Assembly: GCA_011634665.1 (NCBI GenBank)
Contig: WAEK01000001.1
Coordinates: 3,558,501 to 3,622,500, forward strand
Source of the DNA: Mortierella sp. BCC40632
Taxonomy: Eukaryota > Mortierellomycota > Mortierellomycetes > Mortierellales > Mortierellaceae
DNA length: 64,000 nucleotides
Direction: 5' to 3'
Under the pieces are notes generated by a model. The model did no database searches and was not told the origin of the DNA. It saw only the letters and a program-made list of their open reading frames with translations. Numbering within the stretch: position 1 is the stretch's first letter; every line of letters begins with the position of its first letter. Position numbers and translations under genes: made by a program. Shown here in pieces: positions 12,489 through 26,419 of the stretch.

Positions 12489-13734
12489 CTTGTCTTTGTC
12501 TTTCCAGATCACGATACCAACAAGAAGTCCAGGACAAACGAGAGAGAGAGAGAGAGGGAGAGAAAGAAAGAAAGACAGAAGATCAGTTTATTCTTTTGTC
12601 TAGCGGGATTGTGGAGCTCGGCACGACCTGTCTATTTTTTTTATTTTTTTATTTTTTATTTTTTGCATTGGCGTTTTTTTTTTTTTTTTTTTTTCTTTGC
12701 TTCCTCCGATGTAGTAGCTAGTCATTCGAATAGTCCATGTTTTATGTTACCAGCAGTCCCTTTTCCTTTTCTTTCTTTCTCTTTTTCTTTTCCTTTCCTT
12801 TTCTTTTTTGTTTTATTTTATTCTATTTTTTTTTTTTTTTCCTTTATCCTCGTTTAGTCTATGTTGACGCCGTTTGTACACATTATCTTTGTATCATTAC
12901 TTGCCGCAGGCCAGAGTAGCTTAGTAGCATTTATCTTTTCTTTTTCTTTTTTTTTTTTCCACCCATTTGTGTAGCTTGCTCCCCTCCTTTCCCCACCTTC
13001 TGTTACCAGTCACTCTTACTCACGCGCCATTTTTAAGTGTGGCATGATGTTCCAATGTACGATAGCCCTCTTCTCTCAAACAGCTCTGTAGAAGGGATCA
13101 CTCACTTTTGAGTGTCGGTGACAGATGAATTTGTGCCGCAGCTATGCCCTCTCCTTTTTTTCTTTTGTCTGTCAAAGAAGCATGGAAAAAGCACTCAGGG
13201 CGAGTCATCTTTTGAACAAAACCAAAAGGTTTTTTTTGCCACAGGTCCGCCCCCTAGGCCTGGCAGGCTCTTTTTTTTTCTTTGTCTGTGGCGGTGAAGC
13301 GGAGGAAGTGGACGGACGAATAAAAAGAGGTCGACCTTCTTCTCCCTCGTGTTTCCTGACTGCCGACTTTCTTTTTGTGCCCTTCTGGATCCGCTGATCT
13401 CATTTCTTCTTTTTCCTTCTCTCTTTCTCTTTCTCTCTCCTCTCTCATCCGGCTCTCCGCCTTTGCCGCTTCTTGACTTTATCCTCTTCATTTCTTTTCT
13501 TTCATTTCCTTTTTTTTTGTCTTTGTTTTATTCTTTTTCTTTTTCTTTTTTTGTCTTTCTCCCTCTTTCCCCCTACTCACCTCACATTGTAAGGTTAAAT
13601 TGCTTCTGCCAAATTACTCTGCCCGAGTCTCTCCATTTTTTTTCTGTTTGATCATTTACCATGACTCATGACCTCTCATTCTTCTTTTCTTCAACTCTCT
13701 ACTCGACCATCTTTTATTAGAACAAGGACCGACA
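12489..13734. other. Intergenic: Set3-like 3' side and AlaRS leader
   Basis: No supported gene. T-rich 3' flank with several T-runs (12676-12694 and 12829-12840), then a CT-rich leader from 13390 to 13730 upstream of the alanyl-tRNA synthetase ATG, containing two upstream ATGs at 13661 and 13668. Confidence 0.6.
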
Positions 13735-17441
<3,707 letters not shown>

Positions 17442-17724
17442 GAGAAGTTCTCCCCCTGTCCCCCTTCTCATGTTGTGATAGTAACCTTTTGAGCAAAATT
17501 ATATTTTTTTAGTCCTTTCTCTCTCACCTTTTTTTTTTTTCTTTTCTTTTCCTGTCCCTAAACTTCCTCTCTCCACAAAGTCTGCAGAACTAATAAACTT
17601 ATGACTGCGCCTGTACCATACACCGTAAAGTGTTGGCCGATATATTTATTGATTTGGGTTGGGTGAGGAGGGGGATGTACAATACAATTTGAGGAATGTG
17701 GGAGAGTGGGAGAATAACTAGAAA

Positions 17725-17759
<35 letters not shown>
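17442..17759. other. Convergent 3' region, AlaRS / SCP2
   Basis: A 318-bp spacer holding both 3' ends. It contains an uninterrupted T-run at 17729-17761 that abuts the SCP2 stop codon on the opposite strand. Nothing coding is seen. Confidence 0.6.
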
Positions 17760-17764
<5 letters not shown>

Positions 17765-18551
17765 GCTTGCTCTTGAAGAAGCCAATCTTCTCCTGAGTAT
17801 CCTTCATCATGTTGTCAAGCTTGAGAGCGAGCATGATGGCGCCCTTGACCTTGATCTTTCCAGTCATGAAAGCCTTTTGTCCGTTGGTCTTGCCCATGAA
17901 GAGATCCACAAAGTCCTTGTCCTTCATCTCCAGAGTGATATCGGGCTTGAGTCCATCGATCTTGCCCTTCTTCATCAAACCAATGCCGTTCTTCATGTCC
18001 ATCATCCACACTGCAGTATCGCCCTTGCCATTCTTGACGTTGAAGAGGAAGACACCCTTGACCTTGGCCACCTCAGCCTTGCGTTCCTCATCGGTCAAGA
18101 CCTGAAGATACTCGGCGATCTGCAAGATCAGGAACGAGGACTCGAAACCGTCGTATCCGAGATCACCCTCGGCACCCTTGGGAGGACCCATACCCAAGGA
18201 ACGGAAGATGACATCGAGTTTCATGGCCAACATCATTGGGCCCTTGAGGCCGATCCTGTCTGTGATAAAGGCACGAGCACCAGACAAATCACCAACGGCA
18301 AGTGCGACCATGTCCTCATCCGTGAGGTAGAGAGTGATATCTGGGTTGGAGGGAGCAGGACCTGATTTGATGATTCCGACACTCTTGACCTCGGCATGCC
18401 AGACCTTGACCTCGGACGAGGATTGGTCCTTCTTGATATGGAACTCAAAGATACCATTGACTTGCTTGACAAGTTCCTGACGCTCTGATGGTGTGAAGGC
18501 GTCGAGGGCCTCGTTGAGACGGTTGAAGATTTCTTCACTTTGGAAAGACAT
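17760..18551 (-). CDS. Tandem SCP2 sterol/lipid-transfer protein with PTS1
   Basis: Intronless, 263 aa, starting MSFQSEEIFNRL at 18551 and ending in the tripeptide SKL, the canonical type 1 peroxisomal targeting signal. Two homologous halves of about 100 residues are visible. Each has the SCP2 pattern: a helical start, a central beta region with VxVW or TAVWMMD, a segment like PDITLYLTDEDM/KPDITLEMKDKDF, and an ending like KGPMMLAMKLD/KGAIMLALKLD. SCP2 domains bind fatty acyl-CoAs and other lipids. In fungi, small SCP2 proteins such as yeast POX18 products are peroxisomal and linked to beta-oxidation. Two SCP2 domains in one polypeptide without other enzymes is less usual. A longer in-frame extension upstream (to 18839) is rich in simple sequence and is unlikely to be coding. 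The stop codon is followed directly by a poly(A) run in the genome. Confidence 0.9.
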
Positions 18552-20396
18552 GGTGTTGTATTGAGTGGGTGAGTAAGAGAGAGAGAGAGTGAGTGAGTGA
18601 GAGTGTTGGTTATTGAGTAGATGGTTGATAGGAGAAGTGGTTTGTGGTTGCTCTGTGGAGAGGAGAAGAGAAACGAGGACGAGTGTTGAGTGAGATGGAA
18701 TGAAAAAAAGAAATGAGGAATGGAAGAGCGGGAGTCTTTTATACGATTGATTTACTTTGACCGACAGGCAGGACAGAGCGCGTGTGTGCGTGTTGAGGGA
18801 ACAGAGGGTGCGAGATTCGTTGTTTTCGGTCACACACAAAAAGAGAGAGTGAGAGAGTGAGAGAGAGAGTGAGTGAGAGAGGGAGAGAGCCTCGGGCCAC
18901 TTCGACTGGAGCGGGTAGAATGCTCGTCACAGGTCTCCGTGCTAGCCAACCGAGTGGGGATAGAAGAGTGCTGAGCCTGGGGGTTGACCTTGGGGTAATG
19001 TACTGTATGTGGGGCAGACACTTTCTTTTTTTCTCCCTTCCTTTTTTTTTTTTTTCCTCTTCTTCTTCTTCTCTTGCACCTACAATCAACCATTGGACTC
19101 TGTTCTCGAAGAGACATCCATGACACACTGCAAGACAAGAAAAAGAAAAAAAAACTATTCCATGGACGCGAGGATGGAGGTAAGAGGGTTCGCGTCGTAC
19201 CAAGCGTACACACAACAGTGATACCCCAACCATAGCCCCATGTCGAGCCATTGTGGATCTGGTCAAGGGTGTATGCCAAGTCTTCTTGGTGGGAGAGGCG
19301 CGCACTCAAAGTGAACACTTTATCCTTTGGACGGTCGGCTTAACAGCCAAGATAGTAGTCAGAGAAAAGTTGGCTCTGTGCTCTCATTGGCTGCACCACT
19401 GTCCAGGAGCCGTGCTTTCTTTCTGAGAGGGACAGACAAAGAGGGAGAGACAGAGAGACGCTGTGGAGAGAGTGGAGAGAGGAGGAGGGACGAGCCCACC
19501 CCAGAAGGACACCTCTAGCCACTTTCTTGTTCTTGCTTTCGTTGTTTTCTCTCTCTTCCCCAACGTCCTATACAGCCGCTTCTCCTCCCATGGGACGCTG
19601 CATGTGAAAGAGAAGCACGACCCTCTTTCTCTCTCCGAGCAAAGGTACCTCTTGGCAACCCATAGACTCGTCGTCTCTGATCATCAGGGCTCCTCCATGC
19701 TTTCCCTACGACAGTAGCTTAATTACTGGGTGTAGGGTCCGTCTATCTGGATATACAATGATTCCAAACAACAAACTGGTTGGATACCTGTCGGGAGCAT
19801 AAGAGTCGAGCCGATCTGGAGCATGGATCGTCATATGCTCTCATCCGTTACCTTCCCTCTTGACGAGCTCCACCTGCACACGTCGGCACCCCTTTGCCCT
19901 TGACTCTATTTTCTGTTCTGTCATAGATACATCTGGGTCGCTTCGGTCGAGTAGAGTCTATTGATCTAGGCCATTCTTGCCTTAGTTTCCCTAGATTGGA
20001 TTGACCAGCATTTTTGGTCAAGAGACCGTTGTCCTATCTGCTTCTCTCTCTCTCTCTCTAGGCCATAGACAAAGACAAAAAGAACAAACATGATATCGAA
20101 ATTTACATGATTGGATGTTTGGATCACAAGGTCCACTGTTGCTCCCATATCTCTCGTTTCTATCCTTTGTCTGCGACTAAGAATGCATGCTTCGCATCTT
20201 TTTCTTCATCTCGCTTTTTTTTTTTTTTATTTTATTTTCTTTTCTTTTTTCATTCTTTGTGCATTGGCCATGGCGCTGATCATTCAATCAAGGCTCAATC
20301 CGGACTGATCCCATCTTCAGATCCTTTTGCCATTTATGTTTGCACACTCGCACTCCCTTGTTCTGCATCTTCCTGCACTCTCCTGCGTTGATCATT
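18552..20396. other. Divergent intergenic region, SCP2 / retropepsin-like gene
   Basis: About 1.8 kb. GA/GTGA-rich + strand next to the SCP2 start (18570-18890), a T-run near 19040, and a CT-rich run before the next ATG (20200-20260). No supported gene was found. Confidence 0.6.
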
Positions 20397-21122
20397 ATGG
20401 ACTCTTCATTGTCCGCCATGGACTTGACAAACTCCATTCCCATGCCCGATACTGCTCAACCCCAGAAACAACAACAGATGCTGAATGATGAAGCCGACTG
20501 TGCTCTCTTCAGAAACATCTGTGCCGATTTTGAAGACATTACTCGAAATGATCTCCATCTTCACTTTTCGCGCATCCTGGGTGCCCAATATCTCCACGAG
20601 GTGGATTCCGAGAACAATCCAGAAAAAGGTGTCCTACCATCACAGCCAGTCCCAGCCAGCCAGCCCATCTCAATGCTTCCCCAAGCACAATCGTCACTGG
20701 TGGGACAAATTCAACAGCATCACCAAGTTCAGGGCCTTGTCTGGGGAGCATCTCTTCGGTTGATAATCTCTCTTCCTGTCCAGATCACCGAGTCGATCCT
20801 TACCCTCTCTGGAACGCGTCGTCCTATTCATATCCATTTCCTCTATCTTTCAGCCTCACCCCAGACTTATCTCTCGGATGAAGCGTTGCGCGCCCTTGGG
20901 ATCGAGGACATGGTTGTTGTTGGTCATAGTCATGGACGATCTAGTATGGGCTCGCTCCGACTCCCGCTCAAGATAGGTGGTTTTGTGCTTCCCGTAGCGC
21001 GTTCGCCTACAGAAGCTCACTTTGCGCACCTCAACATCCTAGGGCAAGACTTTATTCAGTGTTCGGGTGCAAGTGTGTTCTTTGGAGGTGATATTCCTCG
21101 TTTTGAGATTACCTTTCCGTAA
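20397..21122 (+). CDS. Retropepsin-like fold protein lacking the DTG catalytic motif
   Basis: Single exon, 241 aa from ATG 20397 (an in-frame ATG at 20340 would add 19 residues of poor character). The first 110 residues are Gln/Pro/Ser-rich with an acidic helical part. From about residue 120 the layout resembles an aspartic retropepsin: a beta region, then YLSASPQTYLSDEALRALGI where active members have DTGxxxTYIS, then LRLPLKIGG, then HLNILGQDFI, the hydrophobic-Gly element near the end of the fold. The catalytic Asp-Thr-Gly reads Leu-Ser-Ala here, so a protease function is unlikely. It might bind peptides or dimerise, but that is inference. No transmembrane or secretion signal is evident. 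I do not recognise a named orthologue, and the fold call rests on pattern only. It lies between the SCP2 gene (divergent) and ARPC1 (convergent). Confidence 0.6.
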   Translation: MDSSLSAMDLTNSIPMPDTAQPQKQQQMLNDEADCALFRNICADFEDITRNDLHLHFSRILGAQYLHEVDSENNPEKGVLPSQPVPASQPISMLPQAQSSLVGQIQQHHQVQGLVWGASLRLIISLPVQITESILTLSGTRRPIHIHFLYLSASPQTYLSDEALRALGIEDMVVVGHSHGRSSMGSLRLPLKIGGFVLPVARSPTEAHFAHLNILGQDFIQCSGASVFFGGDIPRFEITFP

Positions 21123-21312
21123 CCTTGGGGAGAGGGAAGGAAATGGAGGGTTCCTTTCCTCTTTCCTTCTAATCTACTCTCGTTTACCCAGAGTATCCTC
21201 ACCACAGATTCTTGTCTCGTCTCTTGACTCACTGCTGCTAAATCGCGATCGAATGAAAATTTCACTTTGTCCTCTATCCTCTTCTCTATATATCTCTACC
21301 TGTCATCAAAGT

Positions 21313-21349
<37 letters not shown>

Positions 21350-21920
21350 CATTACTATTATATTTACTGTGGACACATTTAAGGACACCTGGAATAGGAC
21401 GTAGAAAAAAAAATGACGAGATAATTTGCTCCGCATGTCTGCTCCATTTTACAGAGTCGACCTCTAACCGTCTACCTAGATTTTCTCATTGAAAGGGAGC
21501 GCACTAAGAGATGTTTATTCCATAAGCATTGAAAAAAAAAAAAAAATACTCGGCCTTTCTCGATGGTAGGACGTTTAAGATAGCCTGTGCAGCTAGCTGA
21601 CTCTCTCGTTTTATAGTGAAACGATTGGGAGGATGAGAAAAGATTCGTTAAAGAGAGAGAAATACAAAAAGTTTCATCAAATCACAAAAGTCCTTGGAGA
21701 CTTGGGACTTCCTAAAGCCTTCATCGAAAAGAGAATGTCTTTACACTGGTATGAGCGAGTTATCACGACTGTAATAAAACCGAAGCATCATGCTCCTTTT
21801 TTTTTTTTTTACTCTACTTGACGGATAGTGCTACACTTCAAAGACTAGTAGGAAAATCTATCCTGATTTTTTTTTAGGAGGGAACTAAAAAAAAAAAAAA
21901 AAAGTGGTTCTCATATCCAC
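21123..21920. other. Convergent 3' region with homopolymer runs
   Basis: The flank holds a T-run at about 21317-21347, smaller A-runs near 21532 and 21888, and no coding region. An AT-richer stretch at 21500-21800 has only a short spurious frame. Confidence 0.5.
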
Positions 21921-23571
21921 TTAGATGCGCATGTTGCCAAAGCCTCTAGCAATGTTGCCAGCATTCCAGATAACGAGACGACCATCAATACCCGAGGTCG
22001 AAAACTCTTCCACCTGATCACGGGATCCTGAATAAATACGAACCGAGTTGATCGTGTTCTGATGATAGGTCTGAAGTTCTGTATCCTTGGCAGAGCTGGC
22101 TTGTGCACGACTATCCATTTGACGGAAAGTATCACGTGCAGTCAACTCGACACCTGCCTTTTTACGGTTCATGTCCATCGAAGCCGTGAAGGCCCTACAA
22201 GAGTAGAAAAAGATGAATGACATTCTCTTTTTTTAGCATCCCCTCGTTTACTAAGCTCTCCTTCACTTTTGCTCTCGTTTGTAAAGCTCAGTATTGCATC
22301 GGTTCCAGATGAGAAGAAAAAGAAGAAAAAGAAAAAGAAAAAGAAGAAAGGGCACTTACCACTGCTGGCCCTTGAGCTCAAACAGATGAGGGGCACAGTC
22401 ATGTCCGGCAGCAACGATTTGTTGGCTGTTCAACCAGATCAAAGAGACATAGGGAAGGTGGGTCGTACGGATCGATTGAACAGATCCTGCGGCGGGGCTG
22501 ACAATGGTCACGGTCGAATCATGACCTGCGAAGGCCAAGGTCTCACCATCGGGCGAGAACCCAACACTGTGGACCCATCCTCCGGTTCCACTCGAAAATT
22601 CTCCGCAAAGAGTGTTGAATGGAAGCTTCTCACCCCAAGGCGATGGTGGGGGCCTAAATAAATTTGATTTAATCACCGGAGAGTGAGAGTTGGAAGAGAG
22701 ACGCACCAGTAAGTACTCAATCATAATAAAAATTAGAGAGGGGGAAGTAGATGATAGGAATGAAGAAACTTACCTCTTGTCAACACCCTTGATGAATGCA
22801 GAAAAGACGCGGGCCTAGTGTAGAAAAGCAATCAGTATCCATGAACGTTAGACATATAGTCTCTATAGGCTCTTCCTTAGAGCACTTGATAATATACTCC
22901 AAGATCCAAGGTCCCCTCATCATTACCTTCATGTCAGCACATCCAGCAGCGATCAAAACGTTGTTAGGATGCCAATCGATGCTGAGAACAGTACTGCGAA
23001 TTGGCTTCTTGATATGTTTGCCAGCCCACCAATCATTGTCCTCCTCAAAGTAACAGATGGTGATGCAACGAGATCCAGAAGCAACAGCAAACTTGTCCTC
23101 TGCTGGGGACCAGCGCGCAAAAGTGGCGGCACGATTGATGCGCAGAAGCACAAGCGTTGGCTTCCATTGCTGGAGAGTTGGGTCCAAGGTCCAGACGTAG
23201 GCGTTTCTGTCCTGGGAGCAGGTAACGATTCTGTTGGTGTTGGGCGCCCAATCAACCGAGGTCACTGGCTTGTCATGCTCGGCAAGGGTCCAGGTCAGGG
23301 TCCAGCCTGCACCGGCCTTGCGAAAGATGTTGACAACGTTGGTATTGAAGCAGATTGCCAGCTCTAGGTAAAAGAAAAGACAGAAGCCATTGAGAGAGAG
23401 CGATAATGAGTAAATAAGGTCAGAGCACTTCTATCTGAAAAGTACAGAGTAGACAGACATCTTTGTCCACATATTGTAGCTTTATTCCTTACCAGTTCGG
23501 TCGCGATTGAAGGAGTAGCAAGAGATGGGGCCGAGATTGAACTCGTTGACATTGGGCTTTTCGCTGGCCAT
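21921..23571 (-). CDS. ARC40: Arp2/3 complex subunit ARPC1 (WD40), 5 exons
   Basis: Exons in coding order are 23571-23493, 23363-22927, 22814-22774 (only 41 nt), 22653-22360 and 22194-21921. They total 1125 nt, or 374 aa, matching the usual p40/ARPC1 length. The protein begins [21 protein letters not shown] and shows successive WD-type repeats: [100 protein letters not shown], and a final repeat ending GRLVIW, followed by [18 protein letters not shown]1 forms the central propeller of the seven-subunit Arp2/3 complex that nucleates branched actin at endocytic patches. The family insert between blades 6 and 7 (the arm that touches actin) is present as DSRAQASS. The gene lies beside a pogo transposon whose left end is 252 bp upstream of the ATG. 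Confidence 0.95.
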
Positions 23572-23821
23572 GGTTCGAGGAGCGCGATGAAAAAGTAGTG
23601 TTGAGGGGATGGAGAGAAGTAGTAGAGGGTAATTTATCTGGGAACAAAGAGATGAGACGTGTCGGACGCTAGCAGTCTACGACGGAGAACGATGGACGAC
23701 GCAGGGGAGTTGGGGTGGAATGATGGATGAATGGAACACGACACAGTTCGCCAAGAGAGAGCATTAATATAGAAGTGCCTCATGGCGCTGGTGGCGTGAC
23801 ATCACGTGTGGACAAGAAAAG
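23572..23821. promoter_or_regulatory. ARPC1 upstream region
   Basis: 250 bp between the ARPC1 start and the transposon insertion site. The transposon therefore sits within normal promoter distance of ARPC1. No element was assigned with confidence. Confidence 0.4.
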
Positions 23822-23823
23822 TA

Positions 23824-23891
23824 CACTCCTCCCTCGTTATACCGTCTGTTTTGTGCGTTATATCAAGGGAATCACCTGAGCCCTCCTCAAT
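23824..23891 (+). repeat. Left terminal inverted repeat of pogo element
   Basis: Exact reverse complement of 26225-26292. After one mismatch at 23892 the pairing resumes for four more bases. Flanked by the TA target duplication at 23822. Confidence 0.95.
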
Positions 23892-23952
23892 TCAGTTTTA
23901 TTCAAGTGACACATGATTTTTATATTGTTGGCTCATGGAGCTTGACTGCAAA

Positions 23953-26128
23953 CTACGAGACGATGTTTCCTTGGCGTGCTTCAAGAAGGGTGTGCTCGAG
24001 TCCAACAGAGGGAGCGAAGGGACTTGTGGTGCTCGTTAACGAAAGCACGGTGGGTGCTCCGGGGCTTGGGGTGCTTGGGGATGAAAGGTTTCTAGGCTGT
24101 CTTGGCTTACGAGGCGTTGCGTTGGTTCTTGGACGAGGGGATGAAAAGGTCCTGCGTGGAGATGAAAACGACATCGGTGAAATTGTCGTAGAGGGAGAGG
24201 GAGAGAGAATAGGTGGCACTGTTGGTCTCGGTGGACTGTCAGGTATAGAAGAGAATGACAGCAACCGTTGGGGGCGAGGCGCTTGATGAAAACCCGTCCT
24301 GGACAGCCTTATCAAGCAATTGACCGATCGCATCAAGAGTCTGCTTTCTCTTTCTTGGCGTGAGCTTGTTGATGGTCTCATTGATCGTCGACAGCAATGA
24401 GTCTTGGGGCCCGGATGGCTCCGTGGAAGGCATTGACTCGATACCAATCTGGTTTTCTTGATATGCAGCAGGAACCTGTGCAATGGTTGATTGTTCTTCA
24501 TCTACCACATCTAATTCTGGTCTCTTGACAAAAGTGGTCCCTATACTGGGGCTGTCCCAGAACACTGTTCATACACTCTAAGAGGAGGTCGGAAGGTCCA
24601 CTGGAATGGTTCATTTTGAGGTAGTTGAGAACCGCATGGCTCTTTTGCTTAGTGATCACATCTTTGATGGTGGCGTATTTCTGTTCGAGTTCCACTTGGA
24701 GTCGATTGATGTGATCAAAGGCTTCCTCAACGCCCATTTCCTTCAGCGCTTCTTTTTGTGAATTCTGGAGGATTGGAACCGTGGCATAACAATGGCGGAT
24801 GCAGTTGGGAATGACGCACTCCCAGGCATTTACAATGCACCTCCAAAGGCTGGAGAGAGGCGCGACTGTTATCCCTCTTCGTGCTCTCCTTTCTCCATGA
24901 TTTTTCCGTCACCTGGAGCATTTGTTCGCTATAATGTACCTTGAAGGATCGAATGACTCCAGCATCCAAGGGCTGTGTTAGGGAAGTGGAGCGTGGCGGT
25001 AGTCGAATGATTGTGATATTGGTAAGACCTATGCCTTCACAGTCATTGTGACATCCCGCATTGTCTAATACCATGGTGATGTGGCGGGCTTGCTGTCGCA
25101 TTTCTTCATCAATGTCCTTCAGCCATTCATGGAAAATATCGGCGTACATGTATCCAGTCGAACCAAAGTGGGTATCCATCTTATCCATGTCTTTTTCCTT
25201 GAGAGACCGGGGACGAGATTTGCCTTTGGGGAAAGCGATGAAAAAAGGTCAGAAAAGGGTCAGAGGCAAGGTTACGCATGGGGAGGGTTGGATGTGTGTG
25301 AAGGGGCAGAGAAACATTACTCAGGATGAAAGGCCGTCGCTTGTCGGTTCCTGTTGCGTTGCAACAGAATAGAATCGTCACGCGTGCGCTCCCTAATGGT
25401 CTTTCGTCCTCTGATCTTCCCTGTGTAAATGGTCTTGTTATTCATGGCCCTGAGGTACAGACCCGTTTCGTCGCAATTGTAAATGTTCTCAAGGTTGAAC
25501 TATTGAAGCTTTTCTCGTATTTCTTGAAGTGGGCCTTGTATTTTATCGAGGTCAACGTCACCACTTTCTCCGTGGCCAATACGTTGCGCAAGATTTGATA
25601 TGGCCTTGAAGTTGGCCAGCCATCCGTTTGAGAAAGAGAAGCCATCAGACAAGGTATTGGTGATATAAGTCTCCTTTATCTCTTTCAACAAAACAATGGC
25701 GTTTCCCTGGATACGGGCATCGCTGACAGTGATGCCTGGTTTGAAGGATAAGAAAGGGTGGGAGATTAGAGATGGTATAGGAGGTGGGCGAGAGGAGGTG
25801 GGCGAGAAAACGAAGGTGTTTCTCACCTTCCTGGTAGCACCTTTCAATCCACTCAAGCAGGGCGCTTTCAATGGGTTCCATTGATCGTTTTCTTTGTTCG
25901 GACTCGGGAGTTCAACACTGCGGGATGATGGAGTGTAGCCTGATGTCGTAGCGACTCTCGCTGATTCAGTATGTCCCTCCCAGATGAACGGTTAACACCG
26001 ACAAGTTTGAGAATGGATGCCTCAGAACAAAAAGGGTTGTTTTTTCTTTCTTTGTCGATCTTGTCGAGGATATCAAGCTTCTCTTGCAAAGTGTATTGAA
26101 CTCGGGTGGGGGTTTTCGCTGCAGCCAT
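23953..26128 (-). pseudogene. Pogo/Tigger transposase, disrupted
   Basis: Reading begins at ATG 26128 (MAAAKTPTRVQYTLQEKLD), a CENP-B N-terminal helix-turn-helix. The second helix-turn-helix (ESALLEWIERCYQEG) follows in another frame. Two plausible introns are 25826-25736 and 25320-25224. The catalytic triad sits in CDETGLYLR, MVLDNAGCH and QPLDAGVI, with 32 residues between the last two Asp, the DD32D of Tigger-like enzymes. Breaks: a frameshift near 25900, an in-frame TAG at 25502-25500, a frameshift near 25390, another near 24855 and another near 24550. A Ser/Pro-rich tail continues in yet another frame to about 23953. A further intron could explain one of these, but not the stop. The copy is therefore unlikely to make active transposase. 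Confidence 0.85.
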
Positions 26129-26224
26129 ACTGAATATCAGAAGAGAGGGCGAAGAGGTGGGGACTGGAGAGGAAGGAAAGATGCGAAATCTTTATTCTCG
26201 AGTCACAATCTCTTTACTCACTGT

Positions 26225-26292
26225 ATTGAGGAGGGCTCAGGTGATTCCCTTGATATAACGCACAAAACAGACGGTATAACGAGGGAGGAGTG
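26225..26292 (-). repeat. Right terminal inverted repeat of pogo element
   Basis: Exact reverse complement of the left repeat, flanked by TA at 26293-26294. Confidence 0.95.
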
Positions 26293-26361
26293 TAGTCCTT
26301 TTTTTCCACTTGGCTGCACCTTTTTCTTTTGCCTCCATTGAACTCTTTTCTTTACTCTTCT

Positions 26362-26393
<32 letters not shown>

Positions 26394-26419
26394 CCACTTT
26401 CCATCCTTCCGCTGCTGTG

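Larger units (their letters stand above)
23824..26292. mobile_element. Complete pogo/Tigger-type DNA transposon, 2469 bp
   Basis: The ends are perfect inverted repeats of 68 bp (23824-23891 and 26225-26292), beginning CACTCCTCCCTCG. The insertion is flanked on both sides by TA (23822-23823 and 26293-26294), the target duplication of the Tc1/mariner/pogo superfamily. Inside, on the minus strand, is a transposase with CENP-B-like helix-turn-helix and DD32D motifs, disrupted by a stop and several frameshifts. Identical ends point to recent movement or conversion. The element lies between ARPC1 and the F-box/LRR gene, with its right end 127 bp before the proposed F-box start codon. Confidence 0.92.
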
